64,000 bases of DNA from contig NZ_WPZL01000005.1 of NCBI RefSeq assembly GCF_013031245.1, positions 186,001 to 250,000 of the forward strand, written 5' to 3'. The position numbers were made by a program, and so were the translations under genes. Positions 56,495 to 64,000 of this stretch are shown here, in pieces (positions within the stretch are counted from its first letter, which is position 1; each line of letters opens with the position of its first letter). This stretch comes from Ruegeria lacuscaerulensis (GTDB lineage Bacteria; Pseudomonadota; Alphaproteobacteria; Rhodobacterales; Rhodobacteraceae). A model generated the notes under the pieces. It worked only from the letters and a program-made list of their open reading frames with translations, was not told the DNA's origin and made no database searches.

Positions 56495-56859
56495 AGCGTT
56501 TCGCCCTGATTGCAGCGCTGCTGGCTGCCACGGGGGCCGCGGCCCAGCAAAAAGTCCATTCCGGTCCCGGAGCGATGATAAGGGGGCTGGACAAGGTCAG
56601 CGGCCAGACCGTTGATATCGAAATGCAAAACGGGCAGACCGAAGAGATTTTCGGGCTGGACGTCGCGCTGGGGGATTGCCGCTACCCGGCAGACAACCCG
56701 ACAGGTGATGCCTTTGCATATTTGACGATTTGGGAAAAAGGCAAGTCAGATCAACTGTTTGACGGATGGATGATCGCTACATCTCCGGCGTTGAACGCGC
56801 TGGATCACGCCCGCTATGATGTCTGGGTGATCCGCTGTATCACGCCTTCCGGCGACTGA
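56491..56859 (+). CDS. DUF2155 secreted protein
   Basis: This 122-residue protein has a Sec signal (MKRFALIAALLAATGAAA). The DUF2155 domain follows (GAMIRGLDKVSGQTVDIEM, DCRYPADNPTGDAFAYLTI, SPALNALDHARYDVWV), with two Cys that could bridge. The function is unknown. Its start overlaps mlaD (ATGA), so it is coupled to it. Its last 46 bases overlap the convergent aat gene, more than usual. Confidence 0.88.
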   Translation: MKRFALIAALLAATGAAAQQKVHSGPGAMIRGLDKVSGQTVDIEMQNGQTEEIFGLDVALGDCRYPADNPTGDAFAYLTIWEKGKSDQLFDGWMIATSPALNALDHARYDVWVIRCITPSGD

Positions 56860-57446
56860 GCCACCTCGGCGGTGAAATCTGCGCTGGCGTCGATCGCCTC
56901 TGTAAGCTCCTGCCGATATTGTGCGCGTGGAATTTCTATGGCCCCCAGCGAGGCCAGATGTGCCGTCAGAAACTGTGTGTCAAACAGCTGAAATCCGGTT
57001 TGACGCAGGCGATCCACCAGATACGCTAAGGCGATTTTCGAGGCGTCCGTCCGGCGCGAGAACATGCTTTCGCCGAAAAACGCAGCGCCCAGTGTTACAC
57101 CATATACCCCTCCGACCAGTGTATTGCCGTCCCAGATTTCCAGCGAATGCGCGTGGCCAGTGTGGTGGATTTGTCGATAGAGGTCTCGTAGTTCGGCGTT
57201 GATCCACGTGTCCGCACGATCGGCGCAGCCATCGACTACGCCGCTAAAGTCCCGGTTGATGGTGACGGAGAACCCACAATTTCGGATGCGGCGCGCCAAA
57301 CTGCGGGAAACGTGGAAGCCGTCCAGAGGGAACACACCACGAAATTTGGGATCGACCCAGAACAATTCCGGGTCGTCTCGGTGCTCGGCCATCGGAAAGA
57401 TGCCGATGGAATAGCCGTGGAGTAAGAGTTCCGGAGATAAGCTCAT
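56814..57446 (-). CDS. aat: Leucyl/phenylalanyl-tRNA-protein transferase
   Basis: This 210-residue enzyme attaches Leu or Phe to proteins with N-terminal Lys or Arg and so marks them for ClpS-ClpAP degradation. Family segments are GIFPMAEHRDDPELFWVDP near 14, HSLEIWDGNTLVGGVYGV near 98, GAAFFGESMFSR and LFDTQFLTAHLASLGA. It lies downstream of accB-accC on the same strand after a strong hairpin. Confidence 0.95.
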   Translation of the reverse strand: MSLSPELLLHGYSIGIFPMAEHRDDPELFWVDPKFRGVFPLDGFHVSRSLARRIRNCGFSVTINRDFSGVVDGCADRADTWINAELRDLYRQIHHTGHAHSLEIWDGNTLVGGVYGVTLGAAFFGESMFSRRTDASKIALAYLVDRLRQTGFQLFDTQFLTAHLASLGAIEIPRAQYRQELTEAIDASADFTAEVAQSPEGVIQRITQTS

Positions 57447-57458
57447 GCAGAATGCCCG

Positions 57459-57488
57459 AAGGTCGAAGGGCGTGGGCCCTTCGACCTT
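57459..57488. terminator. Perfect 12-base hairpin between accC and aat
   Basis: AAGGTCGAAGGG (57459-57470) pairs perfectly with CCCTTCGACCTT (57477-57488), with a 6-base loop. On the plus side TCTGTTTTATT follows. On the minus side, the direction of accC and aat, no T run follows, so it may be a processing or stabilising stem between the two genes rather than a stop. Confidence 0.6.
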
Positions 57489-57494
57489 TCTGTT

Positions 57495-58844
57495 TTATTC
57501 AGCCATGTTCTCCGCAAGCCAGCGCTCCAGCCAGTGGATGTTGTAGTCGCCGCTGTGGATGTCGGGCTCCTGCAACAGGGCATGGAACAAGGGTACGGTG
57601 GTGTCGATGCCGTCCACGATCAACTCTCCCAATGCGCGGTTCAGACGGGCCAGGGCCTCGTCGCGGTCGCGGCCCTGAACGATGAGCTTGGCGATCAGCG
57701 AGTCATAATACGGGGGAATCGAGTATCCGTCATAGAGCGCCGAATCCATACGCACTCCCAGACCGCCCGGCGCGTGGTAGGCCGTAATCTTGCCTGGGCA
57801 GGGCGAGAAGTTTGGCAGCTTTTCGGCGTTGATCCGAACCTCGATGGCATGGCCATTGATTACCAGATCATCCTGACCGAATGACATCGGCTCGCCCGCC
57901 GCGACGAGGATTTGTTCGCGAACCAGATCGACGCCGAATATGCCCTCGGTCACCGGGTGTTCCACCTGCAGGCGGGTGTTCATCTCGATGAAGTAGAACT
58001 CGCCGTTTTCATACAGGAACTCGATGGTGCCCGCGCCGATATAGTTGATCTTGGCTACGGCGTCGGCGCAGACCTTGCCGATCTTTGCACGCTCTTCAGG
58101 GGTGATGCAGGGGCCAGGGGCCTCTTCAAACACTTTCTGGTGGCGACGCTGCAAAGAGCAGTCGCGCTCGCCCAGATGGACGGCCTTTCCTTTGCCATCG
58201 CCAAAGACCTGAATCTCGATATGGCGCGGCGTGGTCAGGTATTTCTCTATATAGACCTCGTCATTGCCAAAGGCGGCCTTGCCCTCGGCGCGCGCGGTCA
58301 TAAAGGCGCTTTCCATCTCATTGGCGTTCATCGCGACCTTCATGCCGCGACCGCCGCCACCTGCGGTGGCTTTGATGATGACGGGATAGCCGAATTCCTC
58401 ACCAATTTTTTTGGCAGTTGCCAGATCTGGCACGCCACCGTCCGAACCCGGAACGCAAGGCACACCCAGCGCTTTCATCGTGTCCTTGGCGGTGATCTTG
58501 TCGCCCATGATGCGGATATGTTCCGCGGTGGGGCCAATGAAGGTGATGCCGTGGTCCTCGACGATCTGCACAAACTCGGCATTCTCGGACAAAAAGCCAT
58601 AACCCGGATGGATCGCCTGCGCGCCGGTAATTTCACAGGCCGAGATGATCGCGGGTACAGACAGATAGCTTTGCGGGCTGGGTGGAGGGCCAATGCACAC
58701 CGATTCGTCCGCCATGCGCACATGCATTGCGTCACTGTCGGCGGTGGAATGGACGGCGACCGTCTTGACCCCCATCTCGCGCGCAGCGCGGATCACGCGC
58801 AGCGCGATCTCACCTCGGTTGGCAATCAGGATCTTGTCGAACAT
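57495..58844 (-). CDS. accC: Acetyl-CoA carboxylase, biotin carboxylase subunit
   Basis: This 449-residue ATP-grasp enzyme carboxylates the biotin on BCCP, the first half of malonyl-CoA synthesis. It starts [20 protein letters not shown]. The Gly-rich loop is [14 protein letters not shown], the active site has [14 protein letters not shown], and the C terminus is of normal length. It is downstream of accB with 9 bases between, the standard accBC operon. Confidence 0.97.
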   Translation of the reverse strand: MFDKILIANRGEIALRVIRAAREMGVKTVAVHSTADSDAMHVRMADESVCIGPPPSPQSYLSVPAIISACEITGAQAIHPGYGFLSENAEFVQIVEDHGITFIGPTAEHIRIMGDKITAKDTMKALGVPCVPGSDGGVPDLATAKKIGEEFGYPVIIKATAGGGGRGMKVAMNANEMESAFMTARAEGKAAFGNDEVYIEKYLTTPRHIEIQVFGDGKGKAVHLGERDCSLQRRHQKVFEEAPGPCITPEERAKIGKVCADAVAKINYIGAGTIEFLYENGEFYFIEMNTRLQVEHPVTEGIFGVDLVREQILVAAGEPMSFGQDDLVINGHAIEVRINAEKLPNFSPCPGKITAYHAPGGLGVRMDSALYDGYSIPPYYDSLIAKLIVQGRDRDEALARLNRALGELIVDGIDTTVPLFHALLQEPDIHSGDYNIHWLERWLAENMAE

Positions 58845-58853
58845 GGGCCCGCC

Positions 58854-59354
58854 TTACTCAACAATGACCAGAGGTGTGCCGAATTCCACTGCGTCGCCAT
58901 CGCCCACAAGGATGCGTTTGATGGTGCCCGATTTGGGTGCGTGAATGTGGTTCATGGTTTTCATTGCTTCAACGATCAGCAGCGTGTCGCCTTCGGACAC
59001 TGAAGCACCGACCGAAATGAAAGAGGGCGCGCCTGGTTCCGGCTGCATGTAGACGGTACCGACCATGGGCGAAGTCACCGCACCGGGATGGCTGGCAGGA
59101 TCTTCTGCAGCAGCAGGTGCCTCGGCGGCGGCAGGGGCGGCAGCGGCGGCGGCAGGTGCAACCGGAGCTGCGGTTGGAACGGCGACCTGCACGGGGGCGG
59201 GCGCAGCCTGGTTCATGCGGCTGACGCGCACATTCAGACTGTCTTCCTCGCCATATTCGCGTTTGACCTGCAGCTCGGTCAGGTCGTTGTCGCGCAGCAA
59301 TTCAGCCAATGCTTTGATGAATGCCACATCCGCTTCGTGTTTGGTGTCTGTCAT
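58854..59354 (-). CDS. accB: Acetyl-CoA carboxylase, biotin carboxyl carrier protein
   Basis: This is the 166-residue BCCP of fatty-acid synthesis. An N-terminal helical part comes first, then an Ala/Pro-rich linker (51-90), then the biotinyl domain with the biotin lysine K132 in [10 protein letters not shown] (the common form is EAMKM). The thumb segment [12 protein letters not shown] is present. It is the first gene of accBC, preceded by the PAS-LuxR gene on the same strand about 150 bases upstream. Confidence 0.96.
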   Translation of the reverse strand: MTDTKHEADVAFIKALAELLRDNDLTELQVKREYGEEDSLNVRVSRMNQAAPAPVQVAVPTAAPVAPAAAAAAPAAAEAPAAAEDPASHPGAVTSPMVGTVYMQPEPGAPSFISVGASVSEGDTLLIVEAMKTMNHIHAPKSGTIKRILVGDGDAVEFGTPLVIVE

Positions 59355-59505
59355 GAGTGTCCTCGACGGTTCCCCTTTGGCCCGTCTGTATCGCGCGGGC
59401 TTTGGTCTGATTACGCAGCGTTATAAGCCATGCGCCCGGTCATGAAAAGCGCGTCTCGGCCTGTCAGATGGGGGTTTTACCCGAGATTACGAGGGGGAAA
59501 GGGGT

Positions 59506-60042
59506 TTACAGCGGCATTCCAGAAAGTTTCGCCACCAGTTCGGGCAATTTTCGTGCCCCGAATTTCTCTAACAGGCGCGCACGGTAGGCCTCGATCGTGC
59601 GATAGCTGAGGCCCAGTTCCACGCCAATTTCCTTTGCGGACAGGCCGCGACACGACAGGATCGCCACTTCGCGCTCACGTGCGGTCAGTTCGACCAGGGG
59701 GCGTTCCTCGGAAATATCCGAAAAGCTCCAGATTCCGTGCCGGAAAGGGTCGTCCGGAGTCAGCGAGCGGCCACGCGCACGGCACCAGAACAGATCACCG
59801 TCCCGCCGACGCATGACGCGTTCGTCCGTGTAATACCCGGTCGCCCGCATCACCTGCAAACCTCGCGCGCCAATCCTCTCCCAATCGGCCACTGAAGGAT
59901 AAAGATGCAAAAGCGGCATGTTCCGGTAGTCTTCTTCGCCACCGCCAAACGTGCGGGCGAACTGCAGATTGCAGCGCCGGATGATCCGGTTTTCCAATTC
60001 GACCAGGCCAATTGGTGCATATTCAAACGCGGGGTCGCTCAT
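59506..60042 (-). CDS. PAS-LuxR transcriptional regulator
   Basis: This 178-residue regulator has an N-terminal PAS domain (residues 1-110) and a C-terminal LuxR-type HTH (LTAREREVAILSCRGLSAKE, then YRTIEAYRARLLEKFGA). There is no receiver domain, so the PAS part is the likely sensor, perhaps for a small molecule or heme. It is upstream of accB on the same strand and may control fatty-acid synthesis genes, but that is only positional. The intergenic space to the ScfR gene is 205 bases, AT-rich and divergent. Confidence 0.88.
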   Translation of the reverse strand: MSDPAFEYAPIGLVELENRIIRRCNLQFARTFGGGEEDYRNMPLLHLYPSVADWERIGARGLQVMRATGYYTDERVMRRRDGDLFWCRARGRSLTPDDPFRHGIWSFSDISEERPLVELTAREREVAILSCRGLSAKEIGVELGLSYRTIEAYRARLLEKFGARKLPELVAKLSGMPL

Positions 60043-60137
60043 CCGGCTATCGTGCCGGGATTTAAGCGAAATTAGAAGGGGTGATGGACAGATTCTGGTT
60101 ACGCCTGCAATGCGCCGGGCGGTTTTTTGTTGTTAAG

Positions 60138-60158
60138 TTTGTAAACAGCCTTTGAAAA
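60138..60158. promoter_or_regulatory. Possible ScfR-type operator
   Basis: TTTGTAAA (60138-60145) and TTTGAAAA (60151-60158) lie 5 bases apart in the divergent promoter region. They resemble the tandem TTTGCAAA-X4-TTTGCAAA site of PccR in Rhodobacter sphaeroides, with one or two changes per half and one extra spacer base. The regulator gene starts 90 bases downstream, so self-control is plausible. Confidence 0.35.
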
Positions 60159-60247
60159 TTCTGACTTAACTAATAGAAATACATCAGAAGTTCTGAAAAT
60201 AGGAAGAACTTTCACTAAGAAGGTTCCGCCTTGGGAGGGGCGAGGAC

Positions 60248-61543
60248 ATGCGCGATACGTTGACAGGCAGCCGAATTCGGGAAAGGCGCCAGATTGCCGG
60301 TCTGAGGCAAGCGGAACTTGCGCGTCAGGTGGGAATTTCCGCGTCTTACCTGAACCTGATCGAACACAACCGCCGTCGGATTGGGGGTAAGTTGCTGGTC
60401 GATATTGCGGCGGCGCTGGTCGTTGAGCCTTCGGTGCTGACGCAAGGGATCGAGGCCACACTGATATCCGCATTGCGTGAGGCCGCCGCGGATGCGGTCG
60501 GACAGCAAGCAGAACTGGACGGGCTTGAGGAATTTGCCGGGCGGTTTCCCGGATGGGCCGGCGTGCTGGCACAGATGCACCGCCGTGTGGTGTCATTGGA
60601 GCGCACCGTTGAGACATTATCCGACCGTTTGACCCACGATCCGCATCTGGCGGCATCCATGCATGAGGTGCTGTCGACTGCAGCTGCGATTCGCTCGACG
60701 GCGGCGATCCTTGCGGATACGGAAGAAATCGAGCCCGAGTGGCAGGACAAGTTCCACCGCAACCTGCATCAGGATGCAGAACGGCTGGCGGACAGCTCCA
60801 AGTCACTGGTGGCTTATTTGGATGACAGCGATTCTGCCGAGGACCGCCGCGGTGTTCCGCTGGAGGATGTCGAAGCCTTTTTTGACTCCAATGGCCACCA
60901 TTTTCCCCAAATCGAAGAGGGCGGGGATGGTGCGGATATCGATCTGGGAGAACTGGATTCGAGTGCCGCAAAGACATTGACCCGGGATTTTCTGGACGTT
61001 TATGCCTCTGACGCAAGGGCAATGCCTCTGATTGAAGTGAAGGCGGCGTTGGATGGCGCGGGGCTTGACCCTTTACAGTTGGCGGCAAAATTCTCGGTGG
61101 ATTTGGCGACGGTGCTCAGGCGTCTTGCTGCGCTGCCGGATGGGTATCTGGGTCGGCCGACCGGGTTGGTGGTCTGTGATGCCTCTGGCAGTATATTGTT
61201 CAGCAAATCCGTTTCAGGTTTCGCCATGCCCCGCTTTGGCGAAGCCTGTCCACTGTGGCCGTTGTTCCAGGCGCTGAACAGGCCTCTGGTGCCCATCCGC
61301 AAGCGCGTTGTGCAGCTCGGCCGAACGGCGGCAGTGTTCGACTGCTACGCGCACGCTTGGCCTCAGGCCATATCCGGCTATGATGAGGGGCCTGTCTATC
61401 GCTCGGTCATGCTGGTGCGCTCGGTCGAGGATGTCGCGCAGGACGATCAGGCTGTATCCCGGGTCGGCCCCAGTTGTCGGGTGTGCCCCAACAGCGACTG
61501 TGAGTCGCGCCGCGAGCCATCGATTCTAAGCGAAGGTTTTTGA
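60248..61543 (+). CDS. ScfR/PccR-type short-chain fatty acyl-CoA regulator
   Basis: This 431-residue regulator has an XRE-type HTH (residues 8-62, with RQVGISASYLNLIEHNRRRI), a long middle part, and a DUF2083-type C-terminal domain. Cys410, Cys413 and Cys418 at the end (SCRVCPNSDC) suggest an Fe-S or zinc site. The family (PrpC/RamB/PccR/MccR) senses short-chain acyl-CoAs and controls acetate, propionate or methylcitrate genes. With meaB in the window and a sensor kinase module beside it, propionate or acetate control fits. It precedes the response regulator by about 80 bases. Confidence 0.88.
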   Translation: MRDTLTGSRIRERRQIAGLRQAELARQVGISASYLNLIEHNRRRIGGKLLVDIAAALVVEPSVLTQGIEATLISALREAAADAVGQQAELDGLEEFAGRFPGWAGVLAQMHRRVVSLERTVETLSDRLTHDPHLAASMHEVLSTAAAIRSTAAILADTEEIEPEWQDKFHRNLHQDAERLADSSKSLVAYLDDSDSAEDRRGVPLEDVEAFFDSNGHHFPQIEEGGDGADIDLGELDSSAAKTLTRDFLDVYASDARAMPLIEVKAALDGAGLDPLQLAAKFSVDLATVLRRLAALPDGYLGRPTGLVVCDASGSILFSKSVSGFAMPRFGEACPLWPLFQALNRPLVPIRKRVVQLGRTAAVFDCYAHAWPQAISGYDEGPVYRSVMLVRSVEDVAQDDQAVSRVGPSCRVCPNSDCESRREPSILSEGF

Positions 61544-61621
61544 CAGTTTCCTGACAGTGCGCGTAAGCTGGAGGCGACAGGTTGGTGGGTATGCAACCCG
61601 TCACGGGGAGGACTTAAAATC

Positions 61622-62002
61622 ATGAGCCGTAGGGTTCTGTTAATCGAGGATGAGCCGAACATAGCCGAGGCCATTCGGTTCCTGTTGACGCGCGAAGGAT
61701 GGCAGGTCGACACGCATGCCGATGGAACGGACGCGGTTCAGGTCATTCAGGGAGCGAACCCTGATCTTGTCATTTTGGATGTGATGTTGCCGGGCAAAAG
61801 CGGCATGGAGATTCTGCGTGATCTGCGTGAACTGGAAGACATGCAGGGGCTGCCGGTTCTGATGCTGACGGCCCGTGGCCAGTCGCGGGACCGGGAAATG
61901 GCCGAAAACGCTGGGGTCAGTCGTTTCATGACCAAACCCTTTTCGAATACTGAGATGCTGACTGCGGTACGTGACCTGCACGCGCAGGCGACGCAGTCAT
62001 GA
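61622..62002 (+). CDS. Single-domain response regulator
   Basis: This 126-residue receiver domain has Asp10 and Glu11, the phospho-acceptor Asp53 in LVILDVMLPGKSG, Thr83 and Lys105 in MTKPFS. It has no output domain, so it acts by protein contact, as CheY-type or Spo0F-type proteins do. It overlaps the next gene by 4 bases (ATGA) and is in an operon with the membrane protein and the sensor kinase that follow. Confidence 0.92.
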   Translation: MSRRVLLIEDEPNIAEAIRFLLTREGWQVDTHADGTDAVQVIQGANPDLVILDVMLPGKSGMEILRDLRELEDMQGLPVLMLTARGQSRDREMAENAGVSRFMTKPFSNTEMLTAVRDLHAQATQS

Positions 62003-62313
62003 GTCCGGACGAAGACCACCAGCCATCGGGCGCCCGGCCTTCGCTGTTTCTTGAGCGGCAGAGCTATCGTCGGCGCAGGTTGACCGACGCTGCGCGCCTG
62101 CTTCCGTTTCTTGGTGCTGCCCTGCTTGCGCTTCCGCTCCTGTGGCCGGGTGGTCAAGACACGCAGGACGGCGTTCCTCTGTCGTCGGCGATCTTTTATA
62201 TTTTCACTTGCTGGGCGGCGATGATCGTGGCCAGCCTCATTTTTGGGATTGCCGCCAGACGTATGGTGGCACGTGACGATTCCGAGGCGGAGTCGGACCG
62301 ATGGCAACGCTGA
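61999..62313 (+). CDS. Small membrane protein of the kinase operon
   Basis: This 104-residue protein has a basic N-terminal part (RQSYRRRRLTDAARLLPFLG) and two hydrophobic segments (FLGAALLALPLLW, SAIFYIFTCWAAMIVASLIF). I know no function. Its start overlaps the response regulator, and the kinase gene starts 13 bases before its stop, so all three are translationally linked. Confidence 0.8.
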   Translation: MSPDEDHQPSGARPSLFLERQSYRRRRLTDAARLLPFLGAALLALPLLWPGGQDTQDGVPLSSAIFYIFTCWAAMIVASLIFGIAARRMVARDDSEAESDRWQR

Positions 62314-64000
62314 ACGTCCTGATCCTGGTTTGCCTTGGTTATGTGGTGTTGCTGTTCGGGGTGGCATTCGCCGCGGATCGAATAGCTGCGGCAGGGCGGG
62401 GGGCGTGGCTGCGGTCGCCGCTGATCTATACGCTTTCTCTGTCGATCTATTGCACGGCCTGGACCTTCTATGGTGCCGTAGGTAACGCTGCTCGGTCGGG
62501 GCTGGAGTTCGTAACGATCTATCTGGGGCCAACCCTGGTAATGATCAGTTGGTGGTGGGGTCTGCGCAAACTCGTGCGGGTTGGGCGCAGTCAACGCGTG
62601 ACGTCTATCGCCGACCTGATCTCATCGCGGTATGGAAAGTCCAACACATTGGCGATTTGTGTGACCATTCTGGCAGTGCTTGGTGGAACCCCGTACATTG
62701 CGTTGCAATTGCAATCCATCACCTTGTCATTTTCCATCTTTGCCGAGGCCGATCCGTCGGGCTTTTACCGCGAAGGGTCCAGCGTGTTTTGGGTGGCCGC
62801 AGGACTTGCCGTTTTTGCCATTCTGTTTGGAACGCGCAATCTGGACGCCAATGAGCGCCATCATGGAGTAGTAACCGCCATTGCGTTGGAATCGGTTGTA
62901 AAACTGTTTGCTTTGCTCGCCGTCGGCATCTTCGTGGTTTGGGGTATCGCCGGTGGCGTCGCTCCGATGATGGATCGCATCGACGCGTCGGAGATCGGCC
63001 AATGGAACGTGAATGCAGGGCGTTGGACGACGTTGATCTTTCTGTCTGCTGCGGCCTTCATCTGCCTGCCACGCATGTTTCAGGTGATGGTAGTGGAAAA
63101 CGCGGATGAAGGCCATTTGAGAACAGCTGCCTGGGCTTTCCCGCTTTACCTTCTGCTAATAAGCCTCTTCGTGGTTCCGATCGCGGTTGTCGGTCTGGAT
63201 CTTATGCCAGAGGGGTCGAACCCGGATCTGTTCGTTCTGACCGTGCCCTTGTCTCAGGGCAATGACTGGCTGGCAATGTTGTCCTTTATCGGTGGGTTTT
63301 CCTCGGCTACGTCGATGGTCATCGTAACGGCGATGGCGCTGTCGACTATGGTTTCCAACCATTTGGTCATGCCGATCTGGCTGAGCACACAAGAGGGGTC
63401 CGGCTCGGTTTCAGGCGACGTCCGGAACGTCGTTCTGATGGCGCGCCGCGTGTCGATTGCGGTCATCATGGCGCTGGGGTTCTTTTACTATCGCCTGTCC
63501 GGGGGTGGGGCCGCATTAACCTCGATCGGGCTGGTGGCCTTTGCCGGGATTTCCCAGATTCTGCCGGCGCTGGTCGGCGGATTGTTCTGGCGGGGTGCCA
63601 CGCGAACCGGCGCGCTTGTCGGGCTGACGGTCGGGTTCCTGCTTTGGATTTATACACTCTTGCTGCCGGGGATGGGTGGTGCCCTAATGCCCGATTCCGT
63701 CCTGCAAAACGGCCCGTTTGGCTGGGGCTGGCTGCGCCCGCAAGCACTGTTCGGGATCGAAGGGATGGACCCGATGGTGCACACCGTGATGTGGTCGCTG
63801 TCCCTGAACACGGTGGCCTTTTGCGTCGCGTCGCTGCTGAGCTTTCCCAGCCCGCTGGAGCGCCTGCAGGGGGCGCAATTTGTCAACGTATTCGACCACT
63901 CGGTTGCGCTGCGTGGCTGGACCGGCTCAGTGGCGCAGAGCGAAGACCTCATGATCATGACACAGCGCATTCTGGGCGCGGGCCCGGCGCAGGAATTCTT
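62301..64000 (+). CDS. Sodium/solute-symporter-type sensor histidine kinase (5' part)
   Basis: The frame is open for 566 codons to the window edge. It begins with about 13 hydrophobic segments of the SLC5 (sodium:proline symporter) fold (SPLIYTLSLSIYCTAWTFYG, TSIADLISSRYG, MFQVMVVEN). It then enters the linker LERLQGAQFVNVFDHSVALR and EDLMIMTQRILGAG that leads to the STAC/PAS and kinase parts in CbrA and CrbS-type kinases; the kinase domain itself would lie past the edge. CrbS controls acetate use, CbrA carbon-nitrogen balance. The gene follows the receiver gene in one operon. Confidence 0.85.
   Translation, partial: MATLNVLILVCLGYVVLLFGVAFAADRIAAAGRGAWLRSPLIYTLSLSIYCTAWTFYGAVGNAARSGLEFVTIYLGPTLVMISWWWGLRKLVRVGRSQRVTSIADLISSRYGKSNTLAICVTILAVLGGTPYIALQLQSITLSFSIFAEADPSGFYREGSSVFWVAAGLAVFAILFGTRNLDANERHHGVVTAIALESVVKLFALLAVGIFVVWGIAGGVAPMMDRIDASEIGQWNVNAGRWTTLIFLSAAAFICLPRMFQVMVVENADEGHLRTAAWAFPLYLLLISLFVVPIAVVGLDLMPEGSNPDLFVLTVPLSQGNDWLAMLSFIGGFSSATSMVIVTAMALSTMVSNHLVMPIWLSTQEGSGSVSGDVRNVVLMARRVSIAVIMALGFFYYRLSGGGAALTSIGLVAFAGISQILPALVGGLFWRGATRTGALVGLTVGFLLWIYTLLLPGMGGALMPDSVLQNGPFGWGWLRPQALFGIEGMDPMVHTVMWSLSLNTVAFCVASLLSFPSPLERLQGAQFVNVFDHSVALRGWTGSVAQSEDLMIMTQRILGAGPAQEF

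Overview
The window reads as chromosomal DNA of a roseobacter-group alphaproteobacterium (Rhodobacteraceae; Ruegeria/Phaeobacter-like). The signs are high GC, a GcrA cell-cycle regulator, an NDUFA12-type complex I accessory protein, a Hint-domain protein with acidic glycine-rich repeats, aspartate kinase next to PtsP, an Entner-Doudoroff operon, and short-chain fatty acyl-CoA (ScfR-type) regulation. The genus call is inference. I see no rRNA, tRNA, CRISPR array, intact insertion sequence or prophage.

Layout. 0-5 kb: an SDR oxidoreductase, a small secreted protein, lysC and ptsP. 4.8-8.8 kb: a tight zwf-edd-eda operon behind a LacI-family-type palindrome. 8.8-13.6 kb: two aminotransferases, an enoyl-CoA hydratase, a DUF1992 protein and a BenE-type transporter. 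13.7-21.4 kb: valS, a PhyH-type dioxygenase, an orphan form II CoxL-like molybdoprotein and a DUF2235 hydrolase. 21.8-25.6 kb: gcrA and three transporters. 25.6-28.0 kb: argD-argF, preceded by a tiny arginine-rich reading frame that looks like an attenuator leader. 28-38 kb: a heme membrane protein with a Tat-exported dioxygenase-like protein, a second PhyH protein, pirin, panE, phosphate permease, Nudix, hrpB and meaB. 38-44.4 kb: the Hint protein, rpmB, a probable copper pair (DUF2946, PCuAC), HdeD, sirtuin, LMW phosphatase and a LysR regulator.

44.4-52.4 kb is the accessory-looking part. It holds an AT-rich orphan gene, a conserved pair of small proteins, several small secreted or membrane proteins, tandem hairpins and short repeats, an FNR-like site, a possible gene fragment, a strong terminator with no gene in front of it, a 32-base palindrome and an entericidin gene. 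lepA sits inside it and may be leaderless. From 52.4 kb the order is conserved-looking again: a SqrR/BigR-type persulfide sensor, clpP-clpX, RidA, NDUFA12-MlaD-DUF2155, then aat-accC-accB on the minus strand and a PAS-LuxR regulator.

The right end holds an ScfR-type regulator, a single-domain response regulator, a small membrane protein and the first 566 codons of a symporter-type sensor kinase that runs off the window. This looks like a module for sensing short-chain fatty acids or acetate. The observations most worth following are the arginine leader before argD, the repeat just after the valS and argD stops with a near-identical copy inside valS, the orphan CoxL/DUF2235 overlap, the SqrR cysteine spacing, and the unexplained structured DNA at 51.3-51.7 kb.
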